DNA of 64,000 nt, taken from the NCBI GenBank assembly GCA_947561395.2, contig OX387194.1, positions 28,716,036 through 28,780,035 on the forward strand. The letters run 5' to 3'. Shown here piece by piece: positions 24,901 to 33,995 of the stretch (positions are counted from its first letter, which is position 1; each line of letters begins with the position of its first letter). A program made the position numbers and the translations under genes. The DNA is from Buxus sempervirens (Eukaryota; Streptophyta; Magnoliopsida; Buxales; Buxaceae). Below the pieces are notes generated by a model. That model was not told where the DNA came from, ran no database searches, and worked only from the letters and a program-made list of their open reading frames with translations.

Positions 24901-25454
24901 AATGAAGAGTTCGAAGAATCTTTCCTTCCAATTACTAAAAAATTACTCCTCAACATCAGAATAATTTCACAAGAAAACAGAAATGAATCACAAGAAACTC
25001 CACCCCACTTACACGACTAAGCCATAATTTGCTAGCGCTATCTTTCTCCATCTTTACTTCATTGTATTCAATTTGTGACCGATGTCGTTTGTATTCATCC
25101 ATATCCAGTTCATCCTCATCTACATTTGTCTCGATTTTGTTTCTCAACCTCTCACAGGCTCTCTCCACAAGTTCCATCGCCTTTTCTCCAAGTTTAACAT
25201 TCCCTCCATCTCCCTCTCCTTCCATAGAAAAAAAATGCACAACATTAACCGATTGCAATAGAAAGATCAAACATCAGAAATCCAACAAGAAAGAGAGCCA
25301 TGGAGCTTCACATACCATTGAAACATTCCCAGGCAAGGTTCACTGCGAGATTTAGAGCGTCGCCCTGGATTCGAACACCATGAGTAATCTCGATCTTACT
25401 CTTTAACTCTTCAAGGGTTTTAAGGACCTCAGTCTGTCTCAGCGTGGAAGCCAT
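15987..25454 (-). CDS. ClpB/HSP101-like protein lacking N-domain and most of AAA1 (591 aa to TGA)
   Basis: Inferred exons: 25454-25316, 25218-25013, 24727-24437, 24349-24009, 23921-23564, 23452-23252 and 16226-15987, all GT-AG, phases 1, 0, 0, 2, 0, 0. ATG at 25454 opens a frame resembling only the end of ClpB AAA1 (THGVRIQGDAL; then KAMELVERACERL). Next come the middle domain (residues 116-212, ending VGPDEIAE), AAA2 (from VVSNLTGIP at 213) and the C-terminal subdomain (GKAIKKWIEEK; PSIYIDTQVG). ClpB proteins normally have an N-domain and two complete AAA domains and act as hexameric disaggregases. Here the AAA2 motifs are altered: Walker A GDFGVGKAEL (K285 followed by Ala), Walker B LLFEN where ClpB has LLFDE, sensor 1 TSV, arginine-finger site ELLEM, and no GYVG pore loop. 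I infer a protein without ATPase activity, or a relic. If exon 6 is not spliced, its frame instead runs to a stop at 23150. Confidence 0.72.
19244..19760 (+). pseudogene. Degenerate Ty3/gypsy reverse transcriptase fragment
   Basis: The translation at 19244-19450 shows the RT core in decayed form: MPFGLINIP (usual MPFGLTNAP) followed at the right spacing by IIIYFDDIS (usual VVVYFDDIL), so the catalytic FDD is still readable. Downstream frames continue with FLGF-like, GIEAD-like and SFHGLA..YRRF-like stretches, broken by stops and frameshifts. No LTRs are recognisable nearby. It lies in antisense orientation in ClpB-like intron 6 and predates the Helitron beside it or is independent of it. Confidence 0.75.
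19947..21333 (-). mobile_element. Complete non-autonomous Helitron (1387 bp)
   Basis: On the minus strand it begins A|TCTTTACTACTATAAAAAGC (5' TC end at 21333) and ends with a hairpin (CCCACGTGCAACACACGTAC), an AT spacer and CTAG|T at 19947. Insertion between A and T without target duplication fits Helitrons. It is similar to the plus-strand copy ending at 9403. It lies inside ClpB-like intron 6 and carries no Rep/helicase or recognised gene fragment. Confidence 0.82.
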
Positions 25455-25466
25455 TATCGTCATGCC

Positions 25467-25486
25467 CTAGAACTTCAGTTCATTCC
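25467..25486 (-). promoter_or_regulatory. Possible heat-shock-element-like cluster
   Basis: On the minus strand, GGAATGAACTGAAGTTCTAG lies 13-32 nt before the ClpB-like ATG. It has GAA, GAA, GAA and TTC blocks spaced 4, 5 and 4 nt apart. True heat-shock elements repeat nGAAn every 5 nt, so this is imperfect, and it is close enough to the ATG to be in the leader. Confidence 0.25.
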
Positions 25487-25569
25487 ATCAACAAAAAGCA
25501 AAGATCAGTTTCATGAAAATCAAGAAAGGCCCGGCAAATTGTGCCACTTCGTCACCTCTTTAAATAGGT

Positions 25570-26430
25570 GTTTTTTTTTTTTTTTATGAAAGGCCAAGCC
25601 TAGAAGTATCCATTAACAAAACCCAAATTTACAGAGACAGCATTCACCTGCCGGAACAGACAAGAGAACATATTGAGCAACAAGAAACCTAAAAACAAGA
25701 TAACCATGGCTTCAACCCAAACAACTACATCTCGAAAGGAGAATGTCAGAGCTACAGCAGGAGCTGTAAAAACCGGCTGGTAACCAGCGGTTGAATCTGA
25801 CGACTGGTCCGCACCAAAGCGTATTAAAGGGAAACCTCCCCCCGGATGGGAGAAAGACATCACCAAGGGTGATGTTATAAAAAGTGGATGAGGATCCGGC
25901 GAACCGGACCTCAGCCATGCAAGGAGATGTAGAAGAGGGAGTGAGAGCAGGGCTATCCTGCGCCAGGTTTCAGCATCTACAAGCAAAAAACCAAAAGTGA
26001 CCATTACAATCATTAACAACAACACCAAAAACCAACGACACAATACCGGCAGGTCCAAACAAAAGAAACACAGATTAACTATAAACAAGAAAAACCCCCA
26101 AAACCAAGACCAGGAAGGGGGTACCCGAACCCAGCTGTCCCGCCAGAGAAAGCCAGAAGGTACCCCCACTGTCATCCCCTTCTGCGTCTTCGGAATCGTC
26201 AGCAACCGAGTCCATCTTCGACGCCGGCCAAAGTAACGAGAGCGGTGCAGGTACGACAAGGAGAAATGCAACGAAAGAGAACTTATTATCCCAAGGAGAA
26301 GACAAACCCAGAAGAGAAGCGGGGACGATGACCTTTCTCTCACGAAAATCGCCTTGTCTCGAACTCCGCTCCACCTCGCCGAAAATCGCCTTGCCTCGAA
26401 CTCCGCTCTCCAATAGGTACCCAGTTGGCC
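25570..26430 (-). mobile_element. Poly(A)-tailed retroposon (about 860 bp)
   Basis: Perfect 12-bp target duplications ctttaaataggt flank it at 25558-25569 and 26431-26442. The left end is a T-run (about 25571-25585), that is, a poly(A) tail on the minus strand. These are marks of LINE-machinery insertion. A minus-strand open frame of 247 codons (26343-25600) spans most of it and ends about 30 nt before the tail; it is hydrophobic, with no recognised domain. A second frame overlaps (to 26075). It could be a retrocopied mRNA, a LINE 3' fragment or a long SINE-like element. A 37-bp tandem repeat (26344-26417) lies at its 5' end. Confidence 0.75.
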
Positions 26431-26442
26431 CTTTAAATAGGT

Positions 26443-27015
26443 TTCGGTCCACTGACTCCATCTCTACTACATATGAAGCGAGGCGCCCTTGGGAAGTGTG
26501 CCATGCTAAAATAAAGCTCTTTCCACCTTTGCTCTTACAAATCAATGCCACCATCAAATAATGCAGGGATATTATTGCCAAGAAAATTGCAACCATTCAC
26601 TAAAACTTGGAATTCAGTTCTGCAACTGCCCACCCACATCGTTTGCTCCCCCCGTCTACCTCACAACGAAGACCTTGCTGGAGAACACACAGCCTTCATA
26701 GAAGCCTCCATTACGCATTGTCATTTTTGCGAACGAACCCTACTTCTCAACATTCAATTCCCACACAAAAGCCACACATCTACATCGAAGGAGGATAGAA
26801 GCCGTCGCCAGAAAAGTTCCTACAACGCATCGACGACCACAAACTGACGCTTCAAACTCGCGACATGGAATAACCTCAAGGCGCTCTTCTGGTTTCGATG
26901 CAGATAGAGCAACATTGAGGTCGAATGCAATGAACCACCTTTTCTCCTCCGTCATTGCTGCGGCTCCATCGCTGGGACACTTCCAACAGCACCAACAAGT
27001 CAGGCACAAAACCCA
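26443..27015. other. Unassigned sequence between retroposon and gypsy element
   Basis: Both strands contain short open frames (for example plus 26545-26847, minus 27072-26740), but none has a recognisable domain. The sequence joins 39386 onward once the gypsy element is removed. It may be part of a gene or promoter facing away from the ClpB-like gene; I cannot support either. Confidence 0.3.
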
Positions 27016-27020
27016 CTGCA

Positions 27021-27426
27021 TGATGCAACTCTCCGAAATAGGCACAAAACTCTCAGAAAGCCAATCTTGCATTGAAATCCTGAGAAAAGTTGGAAATCAC
27101 TTCCAAGACAAATTTGATTGGGTTTTCAAAAAAAAAAACTATCTGCCTTCATTAACAACTGAACTATCTTAAATAACAATTACAGAAATAATCCGTAAGA
27201 AAAGTAACTAACAAAACAACTAATAATAACTAACTAAAAGGGATGGCCTGGAAAACAGGGTTGTGCCCTTTTATTTAGCTAACAGAAACTCAAAGAAAAC
27301 TAATTGAAAGAAACCATTACTTCCACATATGCCTGCCACCATGGTATTCCTTTGCCAAGTATCAATGCTTCATGTTGCCACTTATCTCTGATCAAGGAAG
27401 CACGCCCACGTACCTAGAGTGCATCA
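27021..27426 (-). repeat. Gypsy 3' LTR
   Basis: 406 bp. On the minus strand it starts TGATGCACTCTAGGTACGTG and ends GAGAGTTGCATCA. It pairs with 38973-39380. Confidence 0.92.
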
Positions 27427-28119
27427 GTTTCATCCCCCCTTGAAGAACTTGACTCCGGCAAGTTCTATTGAAGATAGTCATGCAATAATGTGGAATTAAT
27501 GCGCAAAATCTCATCAGCTAGGAGCCATACCGATTCCGATGGTGGTTTCAAAGCCCAGCGCACCAAGAACTTGTGATATCCATCACACCGTGTAGAGACG
27601 AACTGGTGGTCAGTAATGGCAATGATGTTGTCTTGCGATGCAGGGGTTTGGGAACTCTAGCATGTTCTGAATGTGGAGAAGTGGCCTCATCGGTTCCTTT
27701 GTGAGCCGTCAAATCCTCCATGTTGAAAATCGGACTGAATTGATAATCTCCTGGAAGATCTACTAAGTATGCATTAGTGCCAATTTTCTTCAGAATTTGG
27801 AAAGGGCCAGCTCATCTAGCATGAAGTTTGCTGAAGCTTCCCGGTGGGAAACATCCGGGATGAAGTCAGACCATAACATAGTCTCCTACTACAAATTGAA
27901 AGTCCTTCTTCATATTAGCCCGTGCAGCATATGCTTCAGTTTGGAGGGCAATTTTCTGTCTAATGTCGCTATGCATGGTGGTCATGAATTCAGAGAAGTC
28001 AAGCCTTGCCTCGCTGATTCGATGTGGTAGTTGCAGTGGACTGACGTCTAGGGGCATATGAGGATGAAATCCATAAACAACATAGAAAGGGGTGCTGCCT
28101 GTGGTGCGATTAACAAAGT

Positions 28120-28428
28120 TGTTGAAGAATTAGTTCCTAAATTGAAGGATCTGGAGATTTATTTCCTTAACCGTTTAAGAATTAGTTCCTTGATTATAGG
28201 AATTGGTTCCTTGATTATAGGATCTGTTTTGAATCATTTCCTAACTCATTGTACTGCTGTAGATATTCTCTGGAATGTTTCCAGAATGTAAAGCTTCTTT
28301 CTTTATTCATAGTTAGGTAAGATCCTATAAAGGGTGATGTAATACTCCCATGAATAGTATGAAAAATACAGCAAGAAATACTGGTTTCCAGATCTGAATT
28401 CTTCTATCTTCATCTTCTATTTTCGTCA
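28120..28428 (+). repeat. Copia 5' LTR
   Basis: 309 bp, TGTTGAAG..TTTTCGTCA. A TATA-like box (TATAAAGG) lies at 28326-28333 and could drive transcription. Confidence 0.96.
28326..28333 (+). promoter_or_regulatory. TATA-like box in copia LTR
   Basis: TATAAAGG about 100 bp before the LTR end, a usual place for the retrotransposon promoter. The same sequence is in the 3' LTR. Confidence 0.45.
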
Positions 28429-28441
28429 TGGTATCGGAGCC
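28429..28441 (+). other. Copia primer-binding site
   Basis: TGGTATCGGAGCC directly follows the 5' LTR and matches the initiator tRNA-Met type primer site with one difference (G for A). Confidence 0.85.
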
Positions 28442-28485
28442 AAACGATCTGAAGGATTATTGCTGAATTCGTCCATCAACAACTG

Positions 28486-31400
28486 ATGGATTCTTCCTCC
28501 AACAACATGCCGGAACCATCTCAACCAAGATCAGTTTCTACTGTTGTTCAATCTGAAGGTATTTTTAATGCTGGAATCATTTTAAATGAATCAAATTATG
28601 ATATTTGGTCACAGTTGATGGAGATGCACATCGCCGAAAGAGAGAAACTCTCTTATATTCGGTGTAAGACGAAGCCACCTGCAGAATTTGAAGATGGCTA
28701 TGAAAGGTGGTATGCTGAAAATCAGAAAGTGAAACGATGGATATTGATGTCCATGACTCCAGAAATTATGAAGCGTTATGTACGCTTATCCACTGCCTAC
28801 GACATCTGGAGTGCTCTATCAAAAGCCTTCTATGATGGAAGTGATGAATTGCAGGTATTTGCTCTAAATCAAAAGGCATTTACAGCTGCACAAAAGGGAA
28901 AGTCTCTCTCAGAATATTATGGAGAGTTAACCGGAGTTTTCCGAGAATTGGATCATCGTGATAAAGTTGTCATGAAGGATCCTGATGATATCATTGCATA
29001 CCGAAAGTCTATTGAACGACTAAGGGTGCACATATTTCTTGCTGGATTGGATGCATCATTTGATCAAGTTCGTGGAGAGATTCTACGCAAAGAACTTGTT
29101 CCAAATTTGGAAGAATGCTATTCATTAATTCGAAGAGAGGTGGTACGTCGAGCAACCCTGGTTGGGGAATCTGAAAAATCTGAAGCTTCCGCAATGATGA
29201 CCCGCAACTGCCCAACCCACAACCGGGAGGACCGCCAAAGAGACTTTCCTCCAAAGCGTACAAACGGTGTTGATAAGCCTACATATAAGTGCACCCATTG
29301 CAATCAGATTGGGCATACCAAAGATCGATGCTTTGAACTGGTGGGATATCCCGAATGGTGGGATCATAGCCGTGCAGCTCGGAATAAGAAAACTGGACCT
29401 GCTGCTGCTGCTGCTGTTGTTGCAACAAATGTTGCAACAGATGTTGCAACAGATGTTGGAACAGATGTTGCAACAGATGTTGGAACAGATGCCGAAATCC
29501 AGACTTCCTCCGTGTTAGTAGCCACTACAGATAACGGTGGTAAGGTTTTTAATATTTCTTCACCTGTTTCTAATAGTGCATGGATAATTGATTCTGGTGC
29601 TACAGATCATATGATATTTGATTCTAGACAGGTAAATCTTCTTAAACCTTCCTCACAACAAATTGTTTCAACTACCAATGGTAACACTACCCCAGTTATT
29701 GGGGAAGGATCCTTGTCCCTCACTGATACTTTAAACCTCACTTCTGTTTTGGTTGTCCCATCTTTAGAATATAATCTCTTGTCAGTTTCTCAAATAACTA
29801 AAGCCTTATCTTGTGTTGTAATCTTTTGGCCTGATTGTTGTCTTTTTAAGGACATCCAAACAAAGCAGACGATTGGTTGTGGTATTAAACGAGGCAAGCT
29901 ATACTATAGGGATTTGGTGTCCGGAATCTCAGACAAGTTACATCAAGTCTTGGCAGTGAATGGCTATGAGGGGGAGAAGAAGATATCTGAAATCTGGCTA
30001 TGGCATAGACGTCTTGGGCATGCTTCATTTGGTTATCTAAGGAAATTATTTCCTAGTTTATTCATAAAAGTGGATGTTTCTAGTTTCCATTGTGATGTAT
30101 GTGAAATGGCCAAAAGCCATCACACACCATTTCCATTGAGTTTGACATTAAGTCCACTTCCATTTATGGTGATACATTCTGATGTCTGGGGGCCATCTAA
30201 AGTCACTACTTTGGGAGGATCTCGTTGGTTTGTTACTTTTATTGATGATTGTACAAGGATGACTTGGTTATATTTAATGCAATCCAAAGGTGAAGTGAAT
30301 TCATTATTTCAAAAGTTTCATAAATTTGTTGAAACTCAATACAATGCCCAAGTCAAGATTCTTCGGAGTGACAATGGTGGAGAATATCAAAGTTCTGAAC
30401 TTCAAAAGTTTTTGCACGCTCATGGCACTATCCATCAAACTACTTGTTCCAATACACCCCAACAGAATGGTGTTGCAGAGCGGAAAAATCGACATTTGTT
30501 GGAAGTGGTTCGTGCCTCCTTGATTGCAGCCCATATGCCATTATCCTATTGGGGAGAAGCCCTTACTTCTGCAGCATATTTGATCAATAGAGTTCCCTCT
30601 AGCTCTATTGAATTCCAGACACCCCTCCAAGTTCTTACTACTGCTGTTGGTACAACAAGTGTCCCAAATTTACCTCCTCATATCTTTGGTTGTGTAGCTT
30701 TTGTCCATCTCTATAAACATCAACGCAACAAGTTAGCTCCTCGAGCGTTGCGATGTGGTTTTGTTGGATATGCTATACACCAAAAGGGGTACCGATGTTA
30801 TCATCCTCCAACTCAACGCATGTTTATCACAATGGATGTGGTTTTCCATGAAGATGAAATGTATTTCTTATCCGAGTCTAAACTTCAGGGGGAGTATCAG
30901 AAGGAAATTCAGACTCTAGATTATGATTTGATACAGTATGAATATCAGATTTGTGAAAAAACTGCTGCTGGAGAGGTCTGTCCTAACGATGTTGCAACAC
31001 CTGCTGCAACAGAACCGTCTGTCACAGAAACAGCAGAAAATATTGCTGAATTAGATGATGATGAATGGCCAGAAACTGAAGGAGGAACACAAATAGAAGG
31101 CACTGGTGAAACAGAAGGAATAACACAATTAGAAGACACCAGTCCATTCTTATTTGAGGGCGAGCCTCCTGTCAATATACCACACCAATCATCTACTGAG
31201 GATGTTCCTGATAGAGGATCTCAACCACAAATAAAACAGCTGCCACAGCGTCAAACCAGAGGTATTCCTAAGCCCACATATGAACCTGAACTGTCTAGTA
31301 GAGTTAAGTATCCCATGAGTCATTATGTGTCTCACAAAAATCTCTCTGAATCAAATCAATCATTTGTGAATCAATTGTCTACTGTAGCTATTCCTAACAG

Positions 31401-32958
31401 TGTGCAGGAAGCCTTAGCTGACCCAAGATGGAAAGTTGCTATGAATGAAGAGATGAATGCCTTGCAAAAGAATCAAACTTGGGAACTTGTTGATTGTCCA
31501 CCAGGGAAGAAGCCAGTGGGATGTCGATGGATCTACACTGTGAAGTACAAGGCAGATGGCATGGTGGAACGGTATAAGGCAAGACTTGTGGCAAAAGGGT
31601 ACACCCAAACCTATGGGATTGACTACACAGAGACATTTGCACCGGTAGCTAAAATCAACACTGTTCGGGTGTTGTTGTCTTTAGCTGCAAATTTGGAGTG
31701 GCCATTGCAACAATTTGATGTGAAGAATGCCTTTCTACATGGAGAATTATCTGAAGAAGTTTATATGAACCTTCCACCGGGTTACATGACACCAGCAAAA
31801 CACAGTCAGAAGGTGTGCAGATTAAAGAAATCTTTGTATGGATTGAAACAGTCTCCAAGAGCATGGTTTGGAAGATTTACAAAAGCCATGATAGGCTTTG
31901 GCTACCATCAAAGCAACTCAGATCATACATTGTTTCTAAAAAGGCAACAAGGTAAGATCACTGCACTCATCATCTATGTAGATGATATGGTAGTCACAGG
32001 GAATGATCCAGAAGAAAGGAAGGCACTACAAGAGTACTTATCTAAAGAATTTGAAATGAAGGACCTAGGTTCTTTAAAATATTTTCTTGGGATTGAAGTA
32101 TCTAGATCTAAGAAAGGGATATTTCTGTCACAGAGAAAGTATACCTTGGATCTATTACAAGAAACTGGAATGTCAGCATGTCAACCAGCTGATACACCGG
32201 TGGAAGAAGGTTTGAAGTTATGTGTTGAGTCAGACCAAGTTCCAACTGATAAAGTGAGATACCAAAGACTTGTAGGGATATTGATGTACTTAGCACATAC
32301 AAGACCGGATCTTGCTTATGCATTGAGTATTGTTAGTCAATTTATGCATGATCCAGGAGAACAACATATGAATGCAGTCATGCGCATCTTGAGGTATTTA
32401 AAATCTGCACCTGGAAAAGGGGTTCTGTTCACTAAAAACACAGACTGTTGTAACATCGATGCGACAGACTGTTACAACATTGATGCCTATACTGATGCTG
32501 ATTGGGCTGGAGCTAAAGATGATAGGAGATCAACTTCTGGTTACTTTACGTTTGTGGGGGGTAACCTTGTTACATGGAGAAGCAAGAAACAAAATGTTGT
32601 TGCTCGTTCAAGTGCAGAAGCTGAATTCAGAGGTATGGCTCTTGCTCTTTGTGAAGCGTTGTGGCTGAAACTTCTTTTGCAAGATTTGGGGTACTCATCT
32701 ATACAATCCATTCAATTGTATTGTGACAATAAAGCTGCGTGTGATATTGCTCATAACCCAGTCCAACATGATCGTACAAAACATGTAGAGGTGGACAGAT
32801 TCTTTATTAAAGAAAAGCTTGATGAGGGTATATTGGAGTTACCTAAGATCAGATCAGAAGATCAGTTGGCCGATCTTCTTACTAAAGCTGTCTCAAATCG
32901 GATCTTCTCAAAATTAGTAGACAAGTTGGGCATGTGTGATATCTATGCACCAACTTGA
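28486..32958 (+). CDS. Copia gag-pol polyprotein (1490 aa)
   Basis: One uninterrupted frame with domains in copia order. Gag comes first, with zinc knuckle CTHCNQIGHTKDRC from C269. The protease active site is DSG (D369, in WIIDSGATDH). The integrase has HHCC zinc residues (H507, H511, C536, C539) and D566, D629 and E665, with 35 residues between the last two. The RT has FDVKNAFLHGEL (D1078) and YVDD (D1166, D1167). The RNase H has YTDADW (D1337), E1378 and YCDN (D1414). The polyprotein would form particles and carry out reverse transcription and integration. The stop codon overlaps the purine tract. Residues 312-335 are six 4-residue repeats (VATD/VGTD). Two 24-nt tandem copies (32440-32487) stand just before the RNase H motif. 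Every catalytic residue I looked for is present. Confidence 0.97.
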   Translation: MDSSSNNMPEPSQPRSVSTVVQSEGIFNAGIILNESNYDIWSQLMEMHIAEREKLSYIRCKTKPPAEFEDGYERWYAENQKVKRWILMSMTPEIMKRYVRLSTAYDIWSALSKAFYDGSDELQVFALNQKAFTAAQKGKSLSEYYGELTGVFRELDHRDKVVMKDPDDIIAYRKSIERLRVHIFLAGLDASFDQVRGEILRKELVPNLEECYSLIRREVVRRATLVGESEKSEASAMMTRNCPTHNREDRQRDFPPKRTNGVDKPTYKCTHCNQIGHTKDRCFELVGYPEWWDHSRAARNKKTGPAAAAAVVATNVATDVATDVGTDVATDVGTDAEIQTSSVLVATTDNGGKVFNISSPVSNSAWIIDSGATDHMIFDSRQVNLLKPSSQQIVSTTNGNTTPVIGEGSLSLTDTLNLTSVLVVPSLEYNLLSVSQITKALSCVVIFWPDCCLFKDIQTKQTIGCGIKRGKLYYRDLVSGISDKLHQVLAVNGYEGEKKISEIWLWHRRLGHASFGYLRKLFPSLFIKVDVSSFHCDVCEMAKSHHTPFPLSLTLSPLPFMVIHSDVWGPSKVTTLGGSRWFVTFIDDCTRMTWLYLMQSKGEVNSLFQKFHKFVETQYNAQVKILRSDNGGEYQSSELQKFLHAHGTIHQTTCSNTPQQNGVAERKNRHLLEVVRASLIAAHMPLSYWGEALTSAAYLINRVPSSSIEFQTPLQVLTTAVGTTSVPNLPPHIFGCVAFVHLYKHQRNKLAPRALRCGFVGYAIHQKGYRCYHPPTQRMFITMDVVFHEDEMYFLSESKLQGEYQKEIQTLDYDLIQYEYQICEKTAAGEVCPNDVATPAATEPSVTETAENIAELDDDEWPETEGGTQIEGTGETEGITQLEDTSPFLFEGEPPVNIPHQSSTEDVPDRGSQPQIKQLPQRQTRGIPKPTYEPELSSRVKYPMSHYVSHKNLSESNQSFVNQLSTVAIPNSVQEALADPRWKVAMNEEMNALQKNQTWELVDCPPGKKPVGCRWIYTVKYKADGMVERYKARLVAKGYTQTYGIDYTETFAPVAKINTVRVLLSLAANLEWPLQQFDVKNAFLHGELSEEVYMNLPPGYMTPAKHSQKVCRLKKSLYGLKQSPRAWFGRFTKAMIGFGYHQSNSDHTLFLKRQQGKITALIIYVDDMVVTGNDPEERKALQEYLSKEFEMKDLGSLKYFLGIEVSRSKKGIFLSQRKYTLDLLQETGMSACQPADTPVEEGLKLCVESDQVPTDKVRYQRLVGILMYLAHTRPDLAYALSIVSQFMHDPGEQHMNAVMRILRYLKSAPGKGVLFTKNTDCCNIDATDCYNIDAYTDADWAGAKDDRRSTSGYFTFVGGNLVTWRSKKQNVVARSSAEAEFRGMALALCEALWLKLLLQDLGYSSIQSIQLYCDNKAACDIAHNPVQHDRTKHVEVDRFFIKEKLDEGILELPKIRSEDQLADLLTKAVSNRIFSKLVDKLGMCDIYAPT

Positions 32959-32965
32959 GGGGGAG
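32955..32965 (+). other. Copia polypurine tract
   Basis: TTGAGGGGGAG immediately before the 3' LTR; its TGA is the gag-pol stop codon. Confidence 0.85.
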
Positions 32966-33274
32966 TGTTGAAGAATTAGTTCCTAAATTGAAGGATCTGG
33001 AGATTTATTTCCTTAACCGTTTAAGAATTAGTTCCTTGATTATAGGAATTGGTTCCTTGATTATAGGATCTGTTTTGAATCATTTCCTAACTCATTGTAC
33101 TGCTGTAGATATTCTCTGGAATGTTTCCAGAATGTAAAGCTTCTTTCTTTATTCATAGTTAGGTAAGATCCTATAAAGGGTGATGTAATACTCCCATGAA
33201 TAGTATGAAAAATACAGCAAGAAATACTGTTTTCCAGATCTGAATTCTTCTATCTTCATCTTCTATTTTCGTCA
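32966..33274 (+). repeat. Copia 3' LTR
   Basis: 309 bp, identical to the 5' LTR except T at 33230. Confidence 0.96.
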
Positions 33275-33995
33275 AAAGTTGTTAAATGCAAATTCTGCTT
33301 GTGGCAACCCCAAATCCCAGCTGGTTGTGTTGTCATGGACCAGGCAGTGAAGAAGGTTACCAAGGTTGCAATTGGTGACCTCTGTTTGCCCATCAGTTTG
33401 TGGGTGAAACGCACTTGAGAAGGAGAGCTTGGTTCCCAGTTTTGCCCACAAAGTCTTCCAAAAATACCTCACAAATTTGACATCTCGATCGAAAATTATG
33501 GAAGCTGGAAGGCCGTGCAATCGGACAACTCCACGAAGGAAGATGGTGGCAATGTGAGAGGCATCGTATGTCTTCCTACAGGGCACAAAGTGCACCATCT
33601 TGGAGAATCTATCTACCACCACCATGATAGAGTCGTGATTGCGGAGTGTCCTGGGAAGACCCAACACAAAATCTATACTCAGATCATGCCAGGGACGATG
33701 TGGAATTGGTAAGGGACTGTACAGTCCAGTATTATGCTTCACACCTTTGTTCAATTGACAAACACGACATCAGTCCATGATGGTTTGTACGTCGCACTTC
33801 ATTCTAGGCAAAAAAAAAACGATCTGCCACAAGAGCTAGAGTCTTGTCTTGGCCAAAATGCCCAGAAAGTCCACCCCCGTGCAGTTCTCCAATAAGGAAT
33901 TCGCACATGGACCCTCCAGGAATGCATATGCGAGAATTCTTCGTAAGGAACCCATCTCAAATGGCAAATTTAGGTGTAGCTGAAGCTGGATTTTG

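Larger units (their letters stand above)
28120..33274 (+). mobile_element. Intact Ty1/copia LTR retrotransposon (5155 bp)
   Basis: Two 309-bp LTRs (28120-28428, 32966-33274), TG..CA ends, and perfect 5-bp duplications aaagt (28115-28119, 33275-33279). The primer site TGGTATCGGAGCC (28429-28441) and the purine tract TTGAGGGGGAG (32955-32965) abut the LTRs. The LTRs differ at one site (G at 28384, T at 33230). With one open gag-pol frame it appears complete and recently inserted. The target is the integrase region of the gypsy element. Confidence 0.97.
27465..33754 (-). pseudogene. Gypsy integrase and chromodomain, split by the copia insertion
   Basis: 33754-33280 holds the integrase core ([32 protein letters not shown], giving D, D and E in order). 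The copia element with one aaagt copy interrupts it. The frame resumes without shift at 28119 and continues through 28057-27866 (GDYVMV region). TGA codons follow at 27866-27868 and 27812-27814, each where CGA would fit. The chromodomain-like end (DGYHKFLVRWALKPPSESVW) lies in another frame at about 27540-27600, with a stop at 27465. Chromodomains in this retrotransposon lineage bind modified histones and steer integration; this copy is dead. Confidence 0.85.

Noticed and set aside
25600-26343. 247-codon minus-strand frame as a membrane-protein gene
   Set aside because: It lies wholly inside a poly(A)-tailed retroposon, overlaps another long frame, and its hydrophobicity may come from composition. 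No domain is recognised.
29009-32323. Antisense open frames within the copia gag-pol
   Set aside because: They are shadows of the 1490-codon frame, which has all expected domains.
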